Source of the DNA: Cryobacterium sp. PH31-AA6
Lineage (GTDB): Bacteria; Actinomycetota; Actinomycetes; Actinomycetales; Microbacteriaceae
DNA: 61,591 bases
Assembly (NCBI RefSeq): GCF_030063195.1
Contig: NZ_JASISS010000021.1
Location: 1-61,591, forward strand
Direction of reading: 5' to 3'
The notes below the pieces were generated by a model. It was not told the origin of the DNA. It worked only from the letters and a program-made list of their open reading frames with translations, and ran no database searches. This document shows positions 45,459-54,081 of this stretch, piece by piece; position 1 is the first letter of the stretch; each line of letters begins with the position of its first letter. The translations under genes were made by a program, and so were the position numbers.

Positions 45459-46330
45459 CAGGCTGGCCTTTCCGGACTTTCTGGCACCGGCGATGGTGCG
45501 GCGTCATCATGTGATGGTTCGGTCGTGAGGTCAAGGCTCTGCCGGCCGTCCGGTCGCCGGACGATGAGCGCGCGGAATGCCGGGTTGGCCAGCAGGGCGC
45601 CGCCGGCGAGTTGCACGAGCACGGCGACGGGGAATCGGTCGGTGACGTGGTCCAGAGTCGTCTGCCCGCCCGCGATGATCGCCGTGGCCAGGACATCCGC
45701 GGTCACGATGCTCTCGGCGATGACGGTGGCCTGTCGGAAGGAACGGTCGGTGTCCGGTCGCAGCCAGATGTGGTTGCCGCGTTCGGCCGAACCCGACGTG
45801 GCCACGGCAGGCCATCCGGGCGAGAGGGTCACCTGGGTCAGCAGTCCGGTCCGATCGCCCGCATCGGTGATCCCGGTGATCCAGGCACTTTCACGGGGCA
45901 CGCCCCCGGTGAGGATGTCCCCGCCGGCGTTGATGGAGAAGACCCGGTGTCCGTGACGCTCGAGTACTCGGCCCGCCCGTTCTATCGCGACGGACTTGAC
46001 CAGGCCGGAGAGATCGAGAACGCCGTCGGGACGGTGGGGTGTGAAAGCCCCGTTCGTGCGTTCGCGCCAGCCCAGGGCATCCGCGTAGGCGCCGCGCATT
46101 TCCGGGCTCGAACCGGAAAGGGGTAGGGAGCCGTCGGCGATCAGGGAGAGTTCCGAAGCCGGGTCGTAGAGGCTGAATCGGCGGTCCAGGTCATCGAAAA
46201 CCCGGCGAATGTCGGCGAGCGCGTGCGCGGGGGCGATGGCGCGGGCGGCGTCCGGCGCCTCGGTGTCGACATCCGGTGCCAGACGAATGCTGATCACGGT
46301 GCCCATGCTCTCGAAGGTGTTCACGCTCAT
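45458..46330 (-). CDS. apbE: FAD:protein FMN transferase ApbE
   Basis: A 290-residue flavin transferase that links FMN covalently to a Thr in target proteins. ApbE signatures are ESMGTVISIRL at the N-terminus, RTNGAFTP, DLSGLVKSVAIERA and INAGGDILTGG; AITADVLATA-type TADVLATAI carries Mg ligands. No clear signal peptide is visible, although many ApbEs are exported. Neighbours are the FMN-binding protein (the likely substrate) and the ferric-reductase-like flavohemoprotein, as in known flavin-based extracytosolic electron-transfer clusters. Confidence 0.92.
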   Translation of the reverse strand: MSVNTFESMGTVISIRLAPDVDTEAPDAARAIAPAHALADIRRVFDDLDRRFSLYDPASELSLIADGSLPLSGSSPEMRGAYADALGWRERTNGAFTPHRPDGVLDLSGLVKSVAIERAGRVLERHGHRVFSINAGGDILTGGVPRESAWITGITDAGDRTGLLTQVTLSPGWPAVATSGSAERGNHIWLRPDTDRSFRQATVIAESIVTADVLATAIIAGGQTTLDHVTDRFPVAVLVQLAGGALLANPAFRALIVRRPDGRQSLDLTTEPSHDDAAPSPVPESPERPA

Positions 46331-46341
46331 CGGTGACTCGT

Positions 46342-46824
46342 CTACCCCATGAATCCCGCGGCATCGAGCGCAGACTGAACCGAGCTGAGATAGGCCTGGG
46401 TCGTATAGGTGGCACCGGTGACGTTGCTCACGCCGGCAGATTGTGCGGCCAGCACCTCCTCGCGCAGGATGGGAGCCGCCCTCGCGCTGACTTCCACCGA
46501 GGTCTCGCTCGAATCGGTGAGGGTGAGGGCGATGGCGTCCGTGATGGCGCCGTCCGTGAGAACGACCTGCACCTGCACGGAACCGTACTTGGTTTCGATT
46601 ACCGGACCGTTGAAGGCCACGACAACCGGTGCCGCCTCCGTGGGGGTCGGCAGGGGACTCGTTCCGGCATCCGTTGGCGGTGGCGTCTTTTCTGCGATCG
46701 GGAGCTGCGTCGCCGGGGCGACGGGCAGGTCAGTGGTGAACCGGGCCGAGCCCGCCAACCAGCCCGCGACCAGAACGGCGGCGGAGCCCACCCCGACGAT
46801 TGCGGTGCTCGAGCGTCTCATCAC
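46342..46824 (-). CDS. FMN-binding domain protein, likely ApbE substrate
   Basis: A 160-residue protein with one N-terminal helix (about 7-26, signal anchor), a Pro/Thr-rich linker (about 35-65) and an FMN-bind domain. VTGATYTT near 135-142 matches the flavinylation motif of ApbE targets; Thr139 is the candidate acceptor. It would be an extracytoplasmic FMN electron carrier. The start overlaps the reductase stop as ATGA and apbE follows 11 bases later, so the three form one unit. Confidence 0.88.
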   Translation of the reverse strand: MMRRSSTAIVGVGSAAVLVAGWLAGSARFTTDLPVAPATQLPIAEKTPPPTDAGTSPLPTPTEAAPVVVAFNGPVIETKYGSVQVQVVLTDGAITDAIALTLTDSSETSVEVSARAAPILREEVLAAQSAGVSNVTGATYTTQAYLSSVQSALDAAGFMG

Positions 46825-48230
46825 CAGTCGAACCGTTCGGCATGAATGCGGTGTCTGGGAACGCCGGCCGCGCGCGCATCGCGCACCACGAGTTCCGCCC
46901 AGGGCTTCGGGCCGCAGATGAAGAGATCGACATCGGGGATGTCGGGCGCGAGGGTCGAAATTGTCTGGCCCGCGGCGAACTCGGCCGAGGGCAACCAGGT
47001 GCGTCCTTGGTGGGGCGGCAAGCCCACCAGCACCTCGAGACGGGCACCGATGCGGCCGCAGATCTCCTCGACCTCCCGCCTCAGGTACAGATGCTCCTCG
47101 TCGTCGCCGCGGAGAATCACGGTCAGGCCCCCCGACGGTGTGTCGATGTCTTCCAGGAGGGCTCTGATCGGGGTGATTCCGATGCCCGCGCCGATCAGCA
47201 CCGTATGCCCGGTCGTGCGAGCGGCGGCTGTGAACAGGCCGTACGGTCCCTCGAAGAACACGCGGGCTCCTGGCCGTACGCTGAGGAGGCGGTGACTGCC
47301 GTCGCCCAGCTGGCGCACCGTGATCCGGAGGCTCTGGCCGTTCGGAGCCTCAGAAAGTGAATATGGGTGCGCTTCAAGGTGCAGTCCGGGCGACCAGAAC
47401 CGCCAGCCGAAGAACTGTCCGCCGTGCGCGGCCAACTTGTCCAGGTGATGGCCCGTCATCACGACGGACACGACGCCGGGCGCCTCGGCGCGCACCTCAG
47501 CCACGCGAAGCTGGTGCCGCAGATTGCGGGCGAGCGGGATCAGAAAACGGTACCCCAGGACGGCGGCTAGCGTGCCAACGTACAGGGTCAGCCAGTACCA
47601 GCGCGCCCAGGTGCCGACGGCGAACAGTTCCCCCTGTCCGAACTGGTGGGGGAGCGCGAGCAGCACCGCCGCATAGGTGAGCAGGTGTACGCCGTACCAG
47701 CCCAGGTAGGGAAGCTTGTGCCGCACGATCACGAGGGAGGTCAGCACAACCAGCACGAGAATGGCGAGGGCGATGAACGCCTGCGGCAGATCCGGCATGG
47801 TCGTGATCATGGCGATGGCCTGGGCAACGGGGTCACGTCCCAGGGCCAGGCCGTAGCCGATGAGCAGCAGCATCAGGTGGGCGAGAATCAGGTACAGCAC
47901 CGGCTTGCCGAGTCGTCGGTGTGCTGCGAGGGCCCGGTCGTAGCCGATCGCCCGATCGACGACCGGCAGCCGCGCGGCGAGCAGGAGCATGACCAACAAG
48001 AGGTTGCTACCGATCAGCCCGGCCACGATGCCGGTTCCGGTCGCGAGATCGCGAATGTTCGTGAAGTAGGTCCAGCCACCGTCGGCCAGGAAGAGAGCCA
48101 GTACCACGGCGAAGGAGAACCAGCTCAGGCCTTCCAGTGCGTCGGCCCGGCGCTGGCGCCAGAGGAAACGCCGAGCGGGCTCGGCGACGTGCGCGACCGG
48201 ATCGACACCGACGCGGTTGGTCCGAATCAT
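46821..48230 (-). CDS. Ferric-reductase-like transmembrane NAD(P)H oxidoreductase
   Basis: A 469-residue membrane flavohemoprotein. Six predicted helices in the first 220 residues carry His residues (RRLGKPVLYLILAHLM, GWYGVHLLTY, LALPHQF) able to hold heme. A cytosolic ferredoxin-reductase-like domain then follows with HPYSLSEAPN (FAD), GAGIGITPIRAL (NAD(P)) and FICGPKPW. It would move electrons from NAD(P)H across the membrane, here probably to the FMN protein. The ATG at 48230 has GGGAG upstream; a TTG at 48245 is less likely. Confidence 0.88.
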   Translation of the reverse strand: MIRTNRVGVDPVAHVAEPARRFLWRQRRADALEGLSWFSFAVVLALFLADGGWTYFTNIRDLATGTGIVAGLIGSNLLLVMLLLAARLPVVDRAIGYDRALAAHRRLGKPVLYLILAHLMLLLIGYGLALGRDPVAQAIAMITTMPDLPQAFIALAILVLVVLTSLVIVRHKLPYLGWYGVHLLTYAAVLLALPHQFGQGELFAVGTWARWYWLTLYVGTLAAVLGYRFLIPLARNLRHQLRVAEVRAEAPGVVSVVMTGHHLDKLAAHGGQFFGWRFWSPGLHLEAHPYSLSEAPNGQSLRITVRQLGDGSHRLLSVRPGARVFFEGPYGLFTAAARTTGHTVLIGAGIGITPIRALLEDIDTPSGGLTVILRGDDEEHLYLRREVEEICGRIGARLEVLVGLPPHQGRTWLPSAEFAAGQTISTLAPDIPDVDLFICGPKPWAELVVRDARAAGVPRHRIHAERFDW

Positions 48231-48241
48231 GTCGCTCCCGT

Positions 48242-49537
48242 TCAATTCGCCGGTTGATTCCTAACGTAGTCGGTCCCGCGCATGCGCACGGCGACCACGA
48301 CGCCGGACGCTGCCGTGAGTGCGGCCACGACCATGATCGCGTGGGGAATGCCGAACGCGTCGGCGAGTAGTCCGGAGAGCACGGCCCCGATGGCGAACCC
48401 GCCGTCACGCCACAGGCGGTAGATGCCCACGGACCGAGCGCGCCATGCGGGGTGGGCGACGTCGGCGATGGCGGCCAGCAGGGTCGGGTAGACCATCGCT
48501 GTCCCGGCCCCGAGCAGCGCGGCGGCGACCAGCCAGGTACCGAAGTCGTGGCCGGCGCCGACCAGGACCAGGGCAATGGCCTGCACGATCATTCCAACGG
48601 CGATCAGCCATTTTCGTCCGATTCGGTCGGACAAGGCGCCGGTGATGAGCTGGCCGGCTCCCCAAACCGCGGGGTAGACGGCGGCCAGGATGCCGATTCG
48701 TTCAATACTGAGGCCGGCCGCCGCGAAAAGGATCGGGAACAATCCCCAGGCCAGTCCGTCACCCAGATTATTCACCAGGCCGGCCTGACTCACCGAGGAC
48801 AGCGATCGGTCCCGGAAACTTGTGAGGGTGAATACCTGACGGTTGCTGAGAGCGGAGCCGGCGTTGGCGTGCACGACGAGGTGGCCGGCGGCCTCGACCT
48901 TCGCGTGGTGGTGCGTCTCTCGCACGAAGAGGACCGAGAGCCCGAGGCCCAGGGCGATGAAGGCGGCGCCGAGCAGGAACGGGCCGGGTCGAAGCCCGGA
49001 GGATGCGGCAATGAACCCGGTGGCCAGTGCCGCGCCGGCGACACCGAGGTATCCGGCGGCCTCGTTGAAGCCCATCGCGAGTCCGCGGCGTTCCGGACCG
49101 ACGAGGTCCATTTTCATCATCACCGTGGTGGACCAGGTCAGGCCCTGGCTGATCCCGAGTACGACGTTGGCCGCCACGATCCAACCCCAGGAGGGACCGA
49201 AGATCAGCAACAGCGGCACGGGAATCGCGATCAGCCAGCCGGCGATCAGCACGGGTTTGCGACCGTAGCGGTCGGAGAGGGTCCCCGCGAAATAGTTGGT
49301 GCCCGCCTTGGCCAGGCCGAAGGCGACGATGAAGGTCAGGGCGCTCGTGTAGAGGTCCAGGTGGAAGACCTGGTCGGCCAGGAGCGGCAGCACCGTGCGC
49401 TCCTGGCCGAGCGTGCCGCCGACGAACGCGTTGACGGCGACGAGTAGCAGAAACTGGGCGAGGTTCTGCCTCAGGCCGAGTGTGATCGGCCGGGGCACGT
49501 CGCCAGCGCGGGGCGTGGGGATGATCGGGAGGGTCAC
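48242..49537 (-). CDS. MFS transporter
   Basis: A 431-residue major facilitator with twelve predicted helices. Family motifs are DRYGRKPVLIAGW after helix 2 and DRIGRKWLIAVGM in the second half. Substrate unknown; in a redox and persulfide operon an exporter of flavin, thiol or a drug-like compound is conceivable. It starts at a GTG 24 bases after the thioredoxin stop and ends 11 bases before the ferric-reductase-like gene, so all six genes look cotranscribed. Confidence 0.88.
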   Translation of the reverse strand: MTLPIIPTPRAGDVPRPITLGLRQNLAQFLLLVAVNAFVGGTLGQERTVLPLLADQVFHLDLYTSALTFIVAFGLAKAGTNYFAGTLSDRYGRKPVLIAGWLIAIPVPLLLIFGPSWGWIVAANVVLGISQGLTWSTTVMMKMDLVGPERRGLAMGFNEAAGYLGVAGAALATGFIAASSGLRPGPFLLGAAFIALGLGLSVLFVRETHHHAKVEAAGHLVVHANAGSALSNRQVFTLTSFRDRSLSSVSQAGLVNNLGDGLAWGLFPILFAAAGLSIERIGILAAVYPAVWGAGQLITGALSDRIGRKWLIAVGMIVQAIALVLVGAGHDFGTWLVAAALLGAGTAMVYPTLLAAIADVAHPAWRARSVGIYRLWRDGGFAIGAVLSGLLADAFGIPHAIMVVAALTAASGVVVAVRMRGTDYVRNQPAN

Positions 49538-49561
49538 GGTGCGCCCGTCACGGCCGCCGGG

Positions 49562-49930
49562 TCAGGCGGAGGGCTGCTGGGCAGCGACGCTGGCGCGCAC
49601 GGCCTCCATGTCCAGGCTCTGCACGGCGGTGATCACCTCGTCCAGGGACGATGCGTTGAGCGCACCGGGCTGGGAGAAGACGAGGATCTTGTCCCGGAAC
49701 GCCATCAGGGTGGGAATCGAACGGATGCCCGCCGCAGCGGACAGTCCCTGTTCGGCCTCGGTGTCGACCTTGGCGAAGACGATCTCCGGGTGCTTCTCCG
49801 ATGCCGCAGTGAAGGTCGGCGCGAACATGCGGCAGGGTCCGCACCATTCGGCCCAGAAATCCACGAGCACGATGCTGTTGGCGGTGATGGTCTCGTCAAA
49901 CGTCTTTTCGGTGATGTCAATGGTAGCCAT
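49562..49930 (-). CDS. Thioredoxin
   Basis: A 122-residue thioredoxin with active site WCGPC (residues about 29-33) and the cis-Pro in RSIPTLMAF. The protein starts MATIDITEKTF. The ATG at 49930 lies only 11 bases from a CstR-type operator and has no Shine-Dalgarno, so its mRNA may be leaderless. It heads the six-gene reverse operon and is divergent from the persulfide dioxygenase gene. Likely role: reduction of persulfidated proteins; this is inference. Confidence 0.92.
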   Translation of the reverse strand: MATIDITEKTFDETITANSIVLVDFWAEWCGPCRMFAPTFTAASEKHPEIVFAKVDTEAEQGLSAAAGIRSIPTLMAFRDKILVFSQPGALNASSLDEVITAVQSLDMEAVRASVAAQQPSA

Positions 49931-49941
49931 ACGCCCAGAAT

Positions 49942-49957
49942 ATACCCTATGGGGTAT
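49942..49957. promoter_or_regulatory. CstR-type operator, thioredoxin-proximal
   Basis: ATACCCTATGGGGTAT begins 11 bases from the thioredoxin ATG. First of three sites in the 167-base divergent promoter region. Confidence 0.8.
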
Positions 49958-49965
49958 AGTTGCAA

Positions 49966-49981
49966 ATACCCATTGGGGTAT
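49966..49981. promoter_or_regulatory. CstR-type operator, middle copy
   Basis: ATACCCATTGGGGTAT lies 24 bases (centre to centre) from the thioredoxin-proximal copy, about two and a quarter helical turns. Confidence 0.8.
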
Positions 49982-50033
49982 CGCGCAGAGCGCGGCTGCG
50001 GGTGAGCGAAGAGTTGTCCCGACTTGCTTCCGT

Positions 50034-50049
50034 ATACCCCTAGGGGTAT
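50034..50049. promoter_or_regulatory. CstR-type operator, persulfide-dioxygenase side
   Basis: ATACCCCTAGGGGTAT is a perfect 16-base palindrome, the best copy in the window. It ends 48 bases before the dioxygenase ATG. Confidence 0.85.
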
Positions 50050-50097
50050 CGTGAAGGGCAGAACCGAGCCGCATTGAGACCTGGAGGAATTCGAACC

Positions 50098-51459
50098 ATG
50101 GACGTTATCGTTATCGAAACCCCGCAATTGGGAGACCGCAGCTACCTGGTGCATGACGGCGCCGTCGCACTGGTCATCGACCCGCAGCGCGACACCGACC
50201 GAGTCGACAACGCCGCCCGCGAAGCGGGTGTCGCGATCACCCACGTCGCGGAGACCCACCTGCACAATGACTACGTGACCGGTGGCTACGAGCTGGCCAG
50301 GGCGCACGGTGCGAAGTACCTGGTCAACGCCGCCGACCCCGTGACGTTCGAACGAGAGCCGGTCACCGACGGCCAGGTCATCCAGATCGGAAACTTCAGC
50401 GTCACCGTCGTAGCCACCCCGGGGCACACGCACACCCACGTCTCGTACATCGTCAGCGACGGCACCACGGAGGCCGTATTCTCCGGTGGCAGCCTGCTGT
50501 TTGGATCCGTGGGCCGCACCGACCTGGTCGCCGCCACGGACACGGTCGGACTCACCCACGACCAGTACGCGTCGGTGCGCAGACTCGTGCACGAAGCCGA
50601 GCACGACGCCGAGCTTTTCCCCACCCACGGTTTTGGTTCGTTCTGCTCCAGCGGCCCCGCCACCGGAGCCGGTTCATCCACCATCGGTGAGCAGCTCACC
50701 GCGAACCACGCCCTCACCGACGCCGATGAGGAACACTTCGTCGCCGACCTGATCGCCAACCTCACCGCGTACCCGTCGTACTACGCGCACATGGCGCCGG
50801 CCAACACCCAGGGTCCCGGTCCGGCGAACCTCGAGGTGCCCGAATCCCTGGACGGCGCCGAACTGACCCGCAGGCTCGCCGACGGTGAATGGGTCGTGGA
50901 TCTCCGCAACCGGATCGCCTTCTCCAGCAACCACCTGCAGGGTGCGGTGAGCTTCGAATACGGCAACGGGTCCAACTTCACCACCTATCTGGGCTGGGTG
51001 CTGCCCTGGAACGAGAAGCTCACCCTGGTCGGCGCTCACGCCGACGTCGAGGATGCAATCCGTGACCTCTCCCGGATCGGCATCGACTCGCCTGATGCCG
51101 CCATCGGCACCGAGCCGCACGCCCTGGCCCCGGATGCCCCCGTCGCCGCCTACCCCCGCGTGGGTTGGCCGGAACTCGTGCGCGACCGGGCGGCGAACGA
51201 TGTTCTCCTGGACACGCGACGCACCGACGAATTCGCCGACTCGCACCTGCTCGACGCGGTCAACGTGCCCCTGCACGAGCTCCTTTCCCGGATGGACGAG
51301 ATCCCGGCGGGAACCGTCTGGGTCCACTGCGGATCCGGGTACCGTGCCGGGGTCGCCGCCAGCCTCCTGCAGCGCGCCGGCCGGGACGTCGTGCACGTCG
51401 ACGCAGCCTTCGGTGATGCCGAATCGGCCGGCGTGCCGATGGCCGAGCAAACCGTCTAA
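50098..51459 (+). CDS. Persulfide dioxygenase-rhodanese fusion
   Basis: A 453-residue protein. The N-terminal metallo-beta-lactamase-fold domain has the ETHLHND motif (His54, His56, Asp58) and His110/His177, fitting an Fe(II) persulfide dioxygenase (ETHE1/CstB-like) that oxidises GSSH-type persulfides to sulfite. Two rhodanese domains follow; the first lacks the Cys and the second has an active-site Cys411 (HCGSGYRAG). This is the CstB-like domain order. GGAGGA precedes the ATG at 50098. It leads an operon with a NiCoT transporter, a rhodanese and a TSUP transporter. Confidence 0.92.
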   Translation: MDVIVIETPQLGDRSYLVHDGAVALVIDPQRDTDRVDNAAREAGVAITHVAETHLHNDYVTGGYELARAHGAKYLVNAADPVTFEREPVTDGQVIQIGNFSVTVVATPGHTHTHVSYIVSDGTTEAVFSGGSLLFGSVGRTDLVAATDTVGLTHDQYASVRRLVHEAEHDAELFPTHGFGSFCSSGPATGAGSSTIGEQLTANHALTDADEEHFVADLIANLTAYPSYYAHMAPANTQGPGPANLEVPESLDGAELTRRLADGEWVVDLRNRIAFSSNHLQGAVSFEYGNGSNFTTYLGWVLPWNEKLTLVGAHADVEDAIRDLSRIGIDSPDAAIGTEPHALAPDAPVAAYPRVGWPELVRDRAANDVLLDTRRTDEFADSHLLDAVNVPLHELLSRMDEIPAGTVWVHCGSGYRAGVAASLLQRAGRDVVHVDAAFGDAESAGVPMAEQTV

Positions 51460-51462
51460 CCC

Positions 51463-52527
51463 GTGACGGTGCTCCGAGCCGCCATTCACCCGGCCGAGAA
51501 GCGCAGTCTTCTCGGCATGGGTGTGGCCGTGGGCGCACTCCATCTGATCGGCTGGGGGGCGCTGTTCGTCTTCGTCCTGCCGGGCCTGGCCCGGTCGGGC
51601 GGCAACCCCGCCGTGCTGCTCGGCCTGGCCGTCAGTGCCTACCTTCTGGGCGTTCGGCATGCCTTCGACGCCGACCACATCGTTGCCATCGACAACACCA
51701 CCCGTCGGCTGATCGCCACCGGTCGCCGGCCGGTATCCGTGGGGTTCTGGTTCGCCCTGGGCCACTCCGCGGTGGTACTGGTCTCCGTCGTCATGCTGGT
51801 CGTCGGCATCAACGCGTTCGCGGGCGGTCTCGCGGATGAGGGGTCGGCCCTCCGCCAGATCGCCGGGGTCTGGGGCGCCGCCATCTCGGGGCTCTTCCTC
51901 ATCCTGATGGGGGCGCTCAATCTCTCCTCCCTCACGGGTCTGCGACGGGTGCTCCGCGACATCCGCGCCGGCCGGTTCGTGCAGAGTGAACTGGACGGGC
52001 ACCTGGCCAACCGAGGCCTGATCAACCGGCTCCTCCGGCCGATGTCCCGACTCGTGGACGCGCCCTGGAAGATGTTCCCGATCGGCGTGCTCTTCGGACT
52101 CGGCCTGGACACGGCCGCGTCGATCAGCCTGTTCGTCTTCGCCGGGGTGCTCACGCCGAACCTGCCCTGGTACGCGGCAATGGTGCTGCCCATCGTCTTC
52201 ATGGCCGGGATGGCACTATTCGACAGCGCCGACGGCATCCTGATGAACCACGTCTACCGGTGGGCCTCCACCGACCCGGTGCGGAAGGTGTACTACAACC
52301 TCATCGTGACCGGAGTGTCCGTGTTCGTCGCCTTCTTCGTCGGCGGAATGGGCCTGATGTCCATGCTCACCGACCTCGGCGTCGGCGGGGGAGTCTCCAC
52401 CGTCGTCGCGGCGCTCGATCTCAACTCCCTGGGAGCGATCCTGATCGGCCTCTTCGCGCTGGCCTGGCTCTCCGCAGTCCTCTGGTGGCATTTCCGCACC
52501 GTCCCCTCCCCAGAAAGGCATCCATAA
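51463..52527 (+). CDS. NiCoT-family nickel/cobalt transporter
   Basis: A 354-residue membrane transporter. The family signature RHAFDADHIVAIDNTTR spans 65-81 and holds the metal-binding HX4DH; later GLGLDTAASI and a second HVYRWAS segment match. About eight helices. It starts at a GTG three bases after the dioxygenase stop and its end overlaps the rhodanese start by one base, so it is clearly part of this sulfur operon. Why a Ni/Co importer sits here is unclear. Confidence 0.85.
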   Translation: MTVLRAAIHPAEKRSLLGMGVAVGALHLIGWGALFVFVLPGLARSGGNPAVLLGLAVSAYLLGVRHAFDADHIVAIDNTTRRLIATGRRPVSVGFWFALGHSAVVLVSVVMLVVGINAFAGGLADEGSALRQIAGVWGAAISGLFLILMGALNLSSLTGLRRVLRDIRAGRFVQSELDGHLANRGLINRLLRPMSRLVDAPWKMFPIGVLFGLGLDTAASISLFVFAGVLTPNLPWYAAMVLPIVFMAGMALFDSADGILMNHVYRWASTDPVRKVYYNLIVTGVSVFVAFFVGGMGLMSMLTDLGVGGGVSTVVAALDLNSLGAILIGLFALAWLSAVLWWHFRTVPSPERHP

Positions 52528-52835
52528 TGGAACTCACCACCCAGCAGGTATCCACCCGACGGAACGAGGCCCAGATCGTTGACGTTCGAGAGCTCGAGGA
52601 GCTTGTCGACGGAATGATCCCCGGTGCCATTCACATCCCCCTCGGCCAGATCCCGGCCAGTCACGCGGTCCTGGACTCGGCCCGGCCCGTCATCGTGGTC
52701 TGCCGCAGCGGGCGTCGCAGCGCCGCCGCCGCAGACCACCTGGCCGAGGCCGGCTTCGACGCCCAGACGATGAGGGGCGGCATGCTCGAGTGGGCCGCGG
52801 AGGGGCTCCCCATGGTTCTGCCCCAGCTTCCGTGA
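52527..52835 (+). CDS. Single-domain rhodanese
   Basis: A 102-residue cytosolic sulfurtransferase with active-site loop CRSGRRS (Cys59) and the usual DVRELEELVDGMIPGAIHIP entry. The small size and basic loop suit a sulfur carrier. It overlaps both neighbours (TAATG with the NiCoT gene, GTGA with the TSUP gene). The persulfide dioxygenase, this rhodanese and the TSUP exporter form a typical sulfite/sulfane-sulfur operon. Confidence 0.92.
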   Translation: MELTTQQVSTRRNEAQIVDVRELEELVDGMIPGAIHIPLGQIPASHAVLDSARPVIVVCRSGRRSAAAADHLAEAGFDAQTMRGGMLEWAAEGLPMVLPQLP

Positions 52836-53596
52836 TCGTCACGGCCCTCGTCCTGGGCCTGATCGTCGGGGCGTTGCTGGGCCTGGTCGGCGGGGGTGGG
52901 TCGATTCTCGCTGTCCCCGCCCTCGTCTATGGCGTCGGCCTGCCGCTGTCCGAGGCGATCCCGACCTCCCTGATCGTGGTGGGAGCCGCCTCAGCCGTTG
53001 CGGTGCTTCCCCGACTCCGCCGCGGGGTGAATTGGCGACTCGCCCTCATCGTCGGCGGCGCCGGCGTGGCCACGGCCTACCTGGGCACCATGGTGAACCG
53101 GCTGCTCGACCCGCGTGTGCTGCTCGGAGCCTTCGCCCTGATCATGGTCATCGCTGGCGTACGGATGTTCCTGCCGACCCGATCGAAGGGCGGTCCCTGC
53201 GCTCTCCCCGGTGGGGGCGTCAACTGGCGCAGCTGTCTGCCCCGGGCTTTGGCCACGGGCGCCGTGGTCGGTTTTCTCACCGGGCTGCTCGGCGTCGGTG
53301 GGGGATTCCTGATCGTGCCGGCCCTCACCCTGGTCCTCGGCCTGCCGATGGGCGTGACGGTCGGGACGTCCCTGGTCATCATCGTCATCAATTCCGTCGC
53401 CGGATTCACCGCTCACCTCGGCGACGTGCAGATCGACTGGGCCGTCACAGGCGCCTTCGCCGCGTCGGCCATGGTTGCGTCCCTGGTGGCGGGCCGGCTC
53501 GGACGAGGTCTCTCGGACACCGTGCTCAAGCGCGGCTTCGCGGTACTGGTACTCGGCGTCGCGGTTTATGTGGCCGTGCAGGCGCTGGTCGGCTGA
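52832..53596 (+). CDS. TSUP-family (TauE/SafE) sulfite or sulfur-compound exporter
   Basis: A 254-residue membrane protein with eight helices in two related halves, each with a Gly-rich GLVGGGGS / GLLGVGGGFLIVP motif typical of TauE/SafE. Such proteins export sulfite, thiosulfate or sulfoacetate. Here it would remove the sulfite made by the dioxygenase. The GTG start at 52832 overlaps the rhodanese stop as GTGA. It is convergent with the CstR-like repressor gene. Confidence 0.9.
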   Translation: MIVTALVLGLIVGALLGLVGGGGSILAVPALVYGVGLPLSEAIPTSLIVVGAASAVAVLPRLRRGVNWRLALIVGGAGVATAYLGTMVNRLLDPRVLLGAFALIMVIAGVRMFLPTRSKGGPCALPGGGVNWRSCLPRALATGAVVGFLTGLLGVGGGFLIVPALTLVLGLPMGVTVGTSLVIIVINSVAGFTAHLGDVQIDWAVTGAFAASAMVASLVAGRLGRGLSDTVLKRGFAVLVLGVAVYVAVQALVG

Positions 53597-53638
53597 TCGC
53601 CTCAGCCAGGTCCTGCTCCGCCCGTGCGGGCGACCCGC

Positions 53639-53992
53639 CTAGGAAAGGGCGAGGAACAGCTTCTCGAGTTCCTCCACCCGCAGGGGCTTTTTGGTGCTGT
53701 CCGTGCCGGTGCCGGTGAGGCATTCCTTCATGGCGGTGGAGATGATCGTGAAGCCCGCACGGTCGATCGCGCTGGAGACCGCCGCGAGCTGCGTGACGAC
53801 GGCCCGGCAGTCCGCTCCGGATTCGACCGCGGCGATCACCGCGGCCAGCTGTCCCTGCGCGCGCTTGAGACGGTTGACGGTCTTGCGGAGATCGTCGGGT
53901 TTCGTCGACGCGGCCGCGGTGGCGGTCGGCTCGTCGAGCGGGGAGATCGAGGCTGTCGCGAGGCGCGGCTTAGAGTCTGGTGACGATCCCAT
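53639..53992 (-). CDS. cstR: CstR-like persulfide-responsive repressor (CsoR family without the His ligand)
   Basis: A 117-residue DUF156/CsoR-family protein from the ATG at 53992 (GGGAG eight bases upstream). The two conserved Cys are present (Cys62 and Cys91, spaced 29 as in CsoR), but the residue four before the second Cys is Ala87 rather than the copper-ligand His. That Cys-only pattern is the hallmark of CstR, which senses persulfides by forming a Cys-Cys di- or trisulfide. An extended N-terminal tail of about 33 residues is present. It is divergent from a membrane-protein pair, with two operators between them, and lies beside the persulfide operon. Confidence 0.88.
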   Translation of the reverse strand: MGSSPDSKPRLATASISPLDEPTATAAASTKPDDLRKTVNRLKRAQGQLAAVIAAVESGADCRAVVTQLAAVSSAIDRAGFTIISTAMKECLTGTGTDSTKKPLRVEELEKLFLALS

Positions 53993-54061
53993 TTCGTGTG
54001 CTCCCGTCCTGGTCGTGAGGCTTCGACGGGGGGAGTCCCGTCGAGGTTGACCCTCAACAGA

Positions 54062-54077
54062 ATACCCCGTACGGTAT
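54062..54077. promoter_or_regulatory. CstR-type operator, repressor-side copy
   Basis: ATACCCCGTACGGTAT lies 69 bases from the cstR ATG. One right-arm position differs from the consensus. Autoregulation is the natural reading. Confidence 0.72.
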
Positions 54078-54081
54078 AAAA

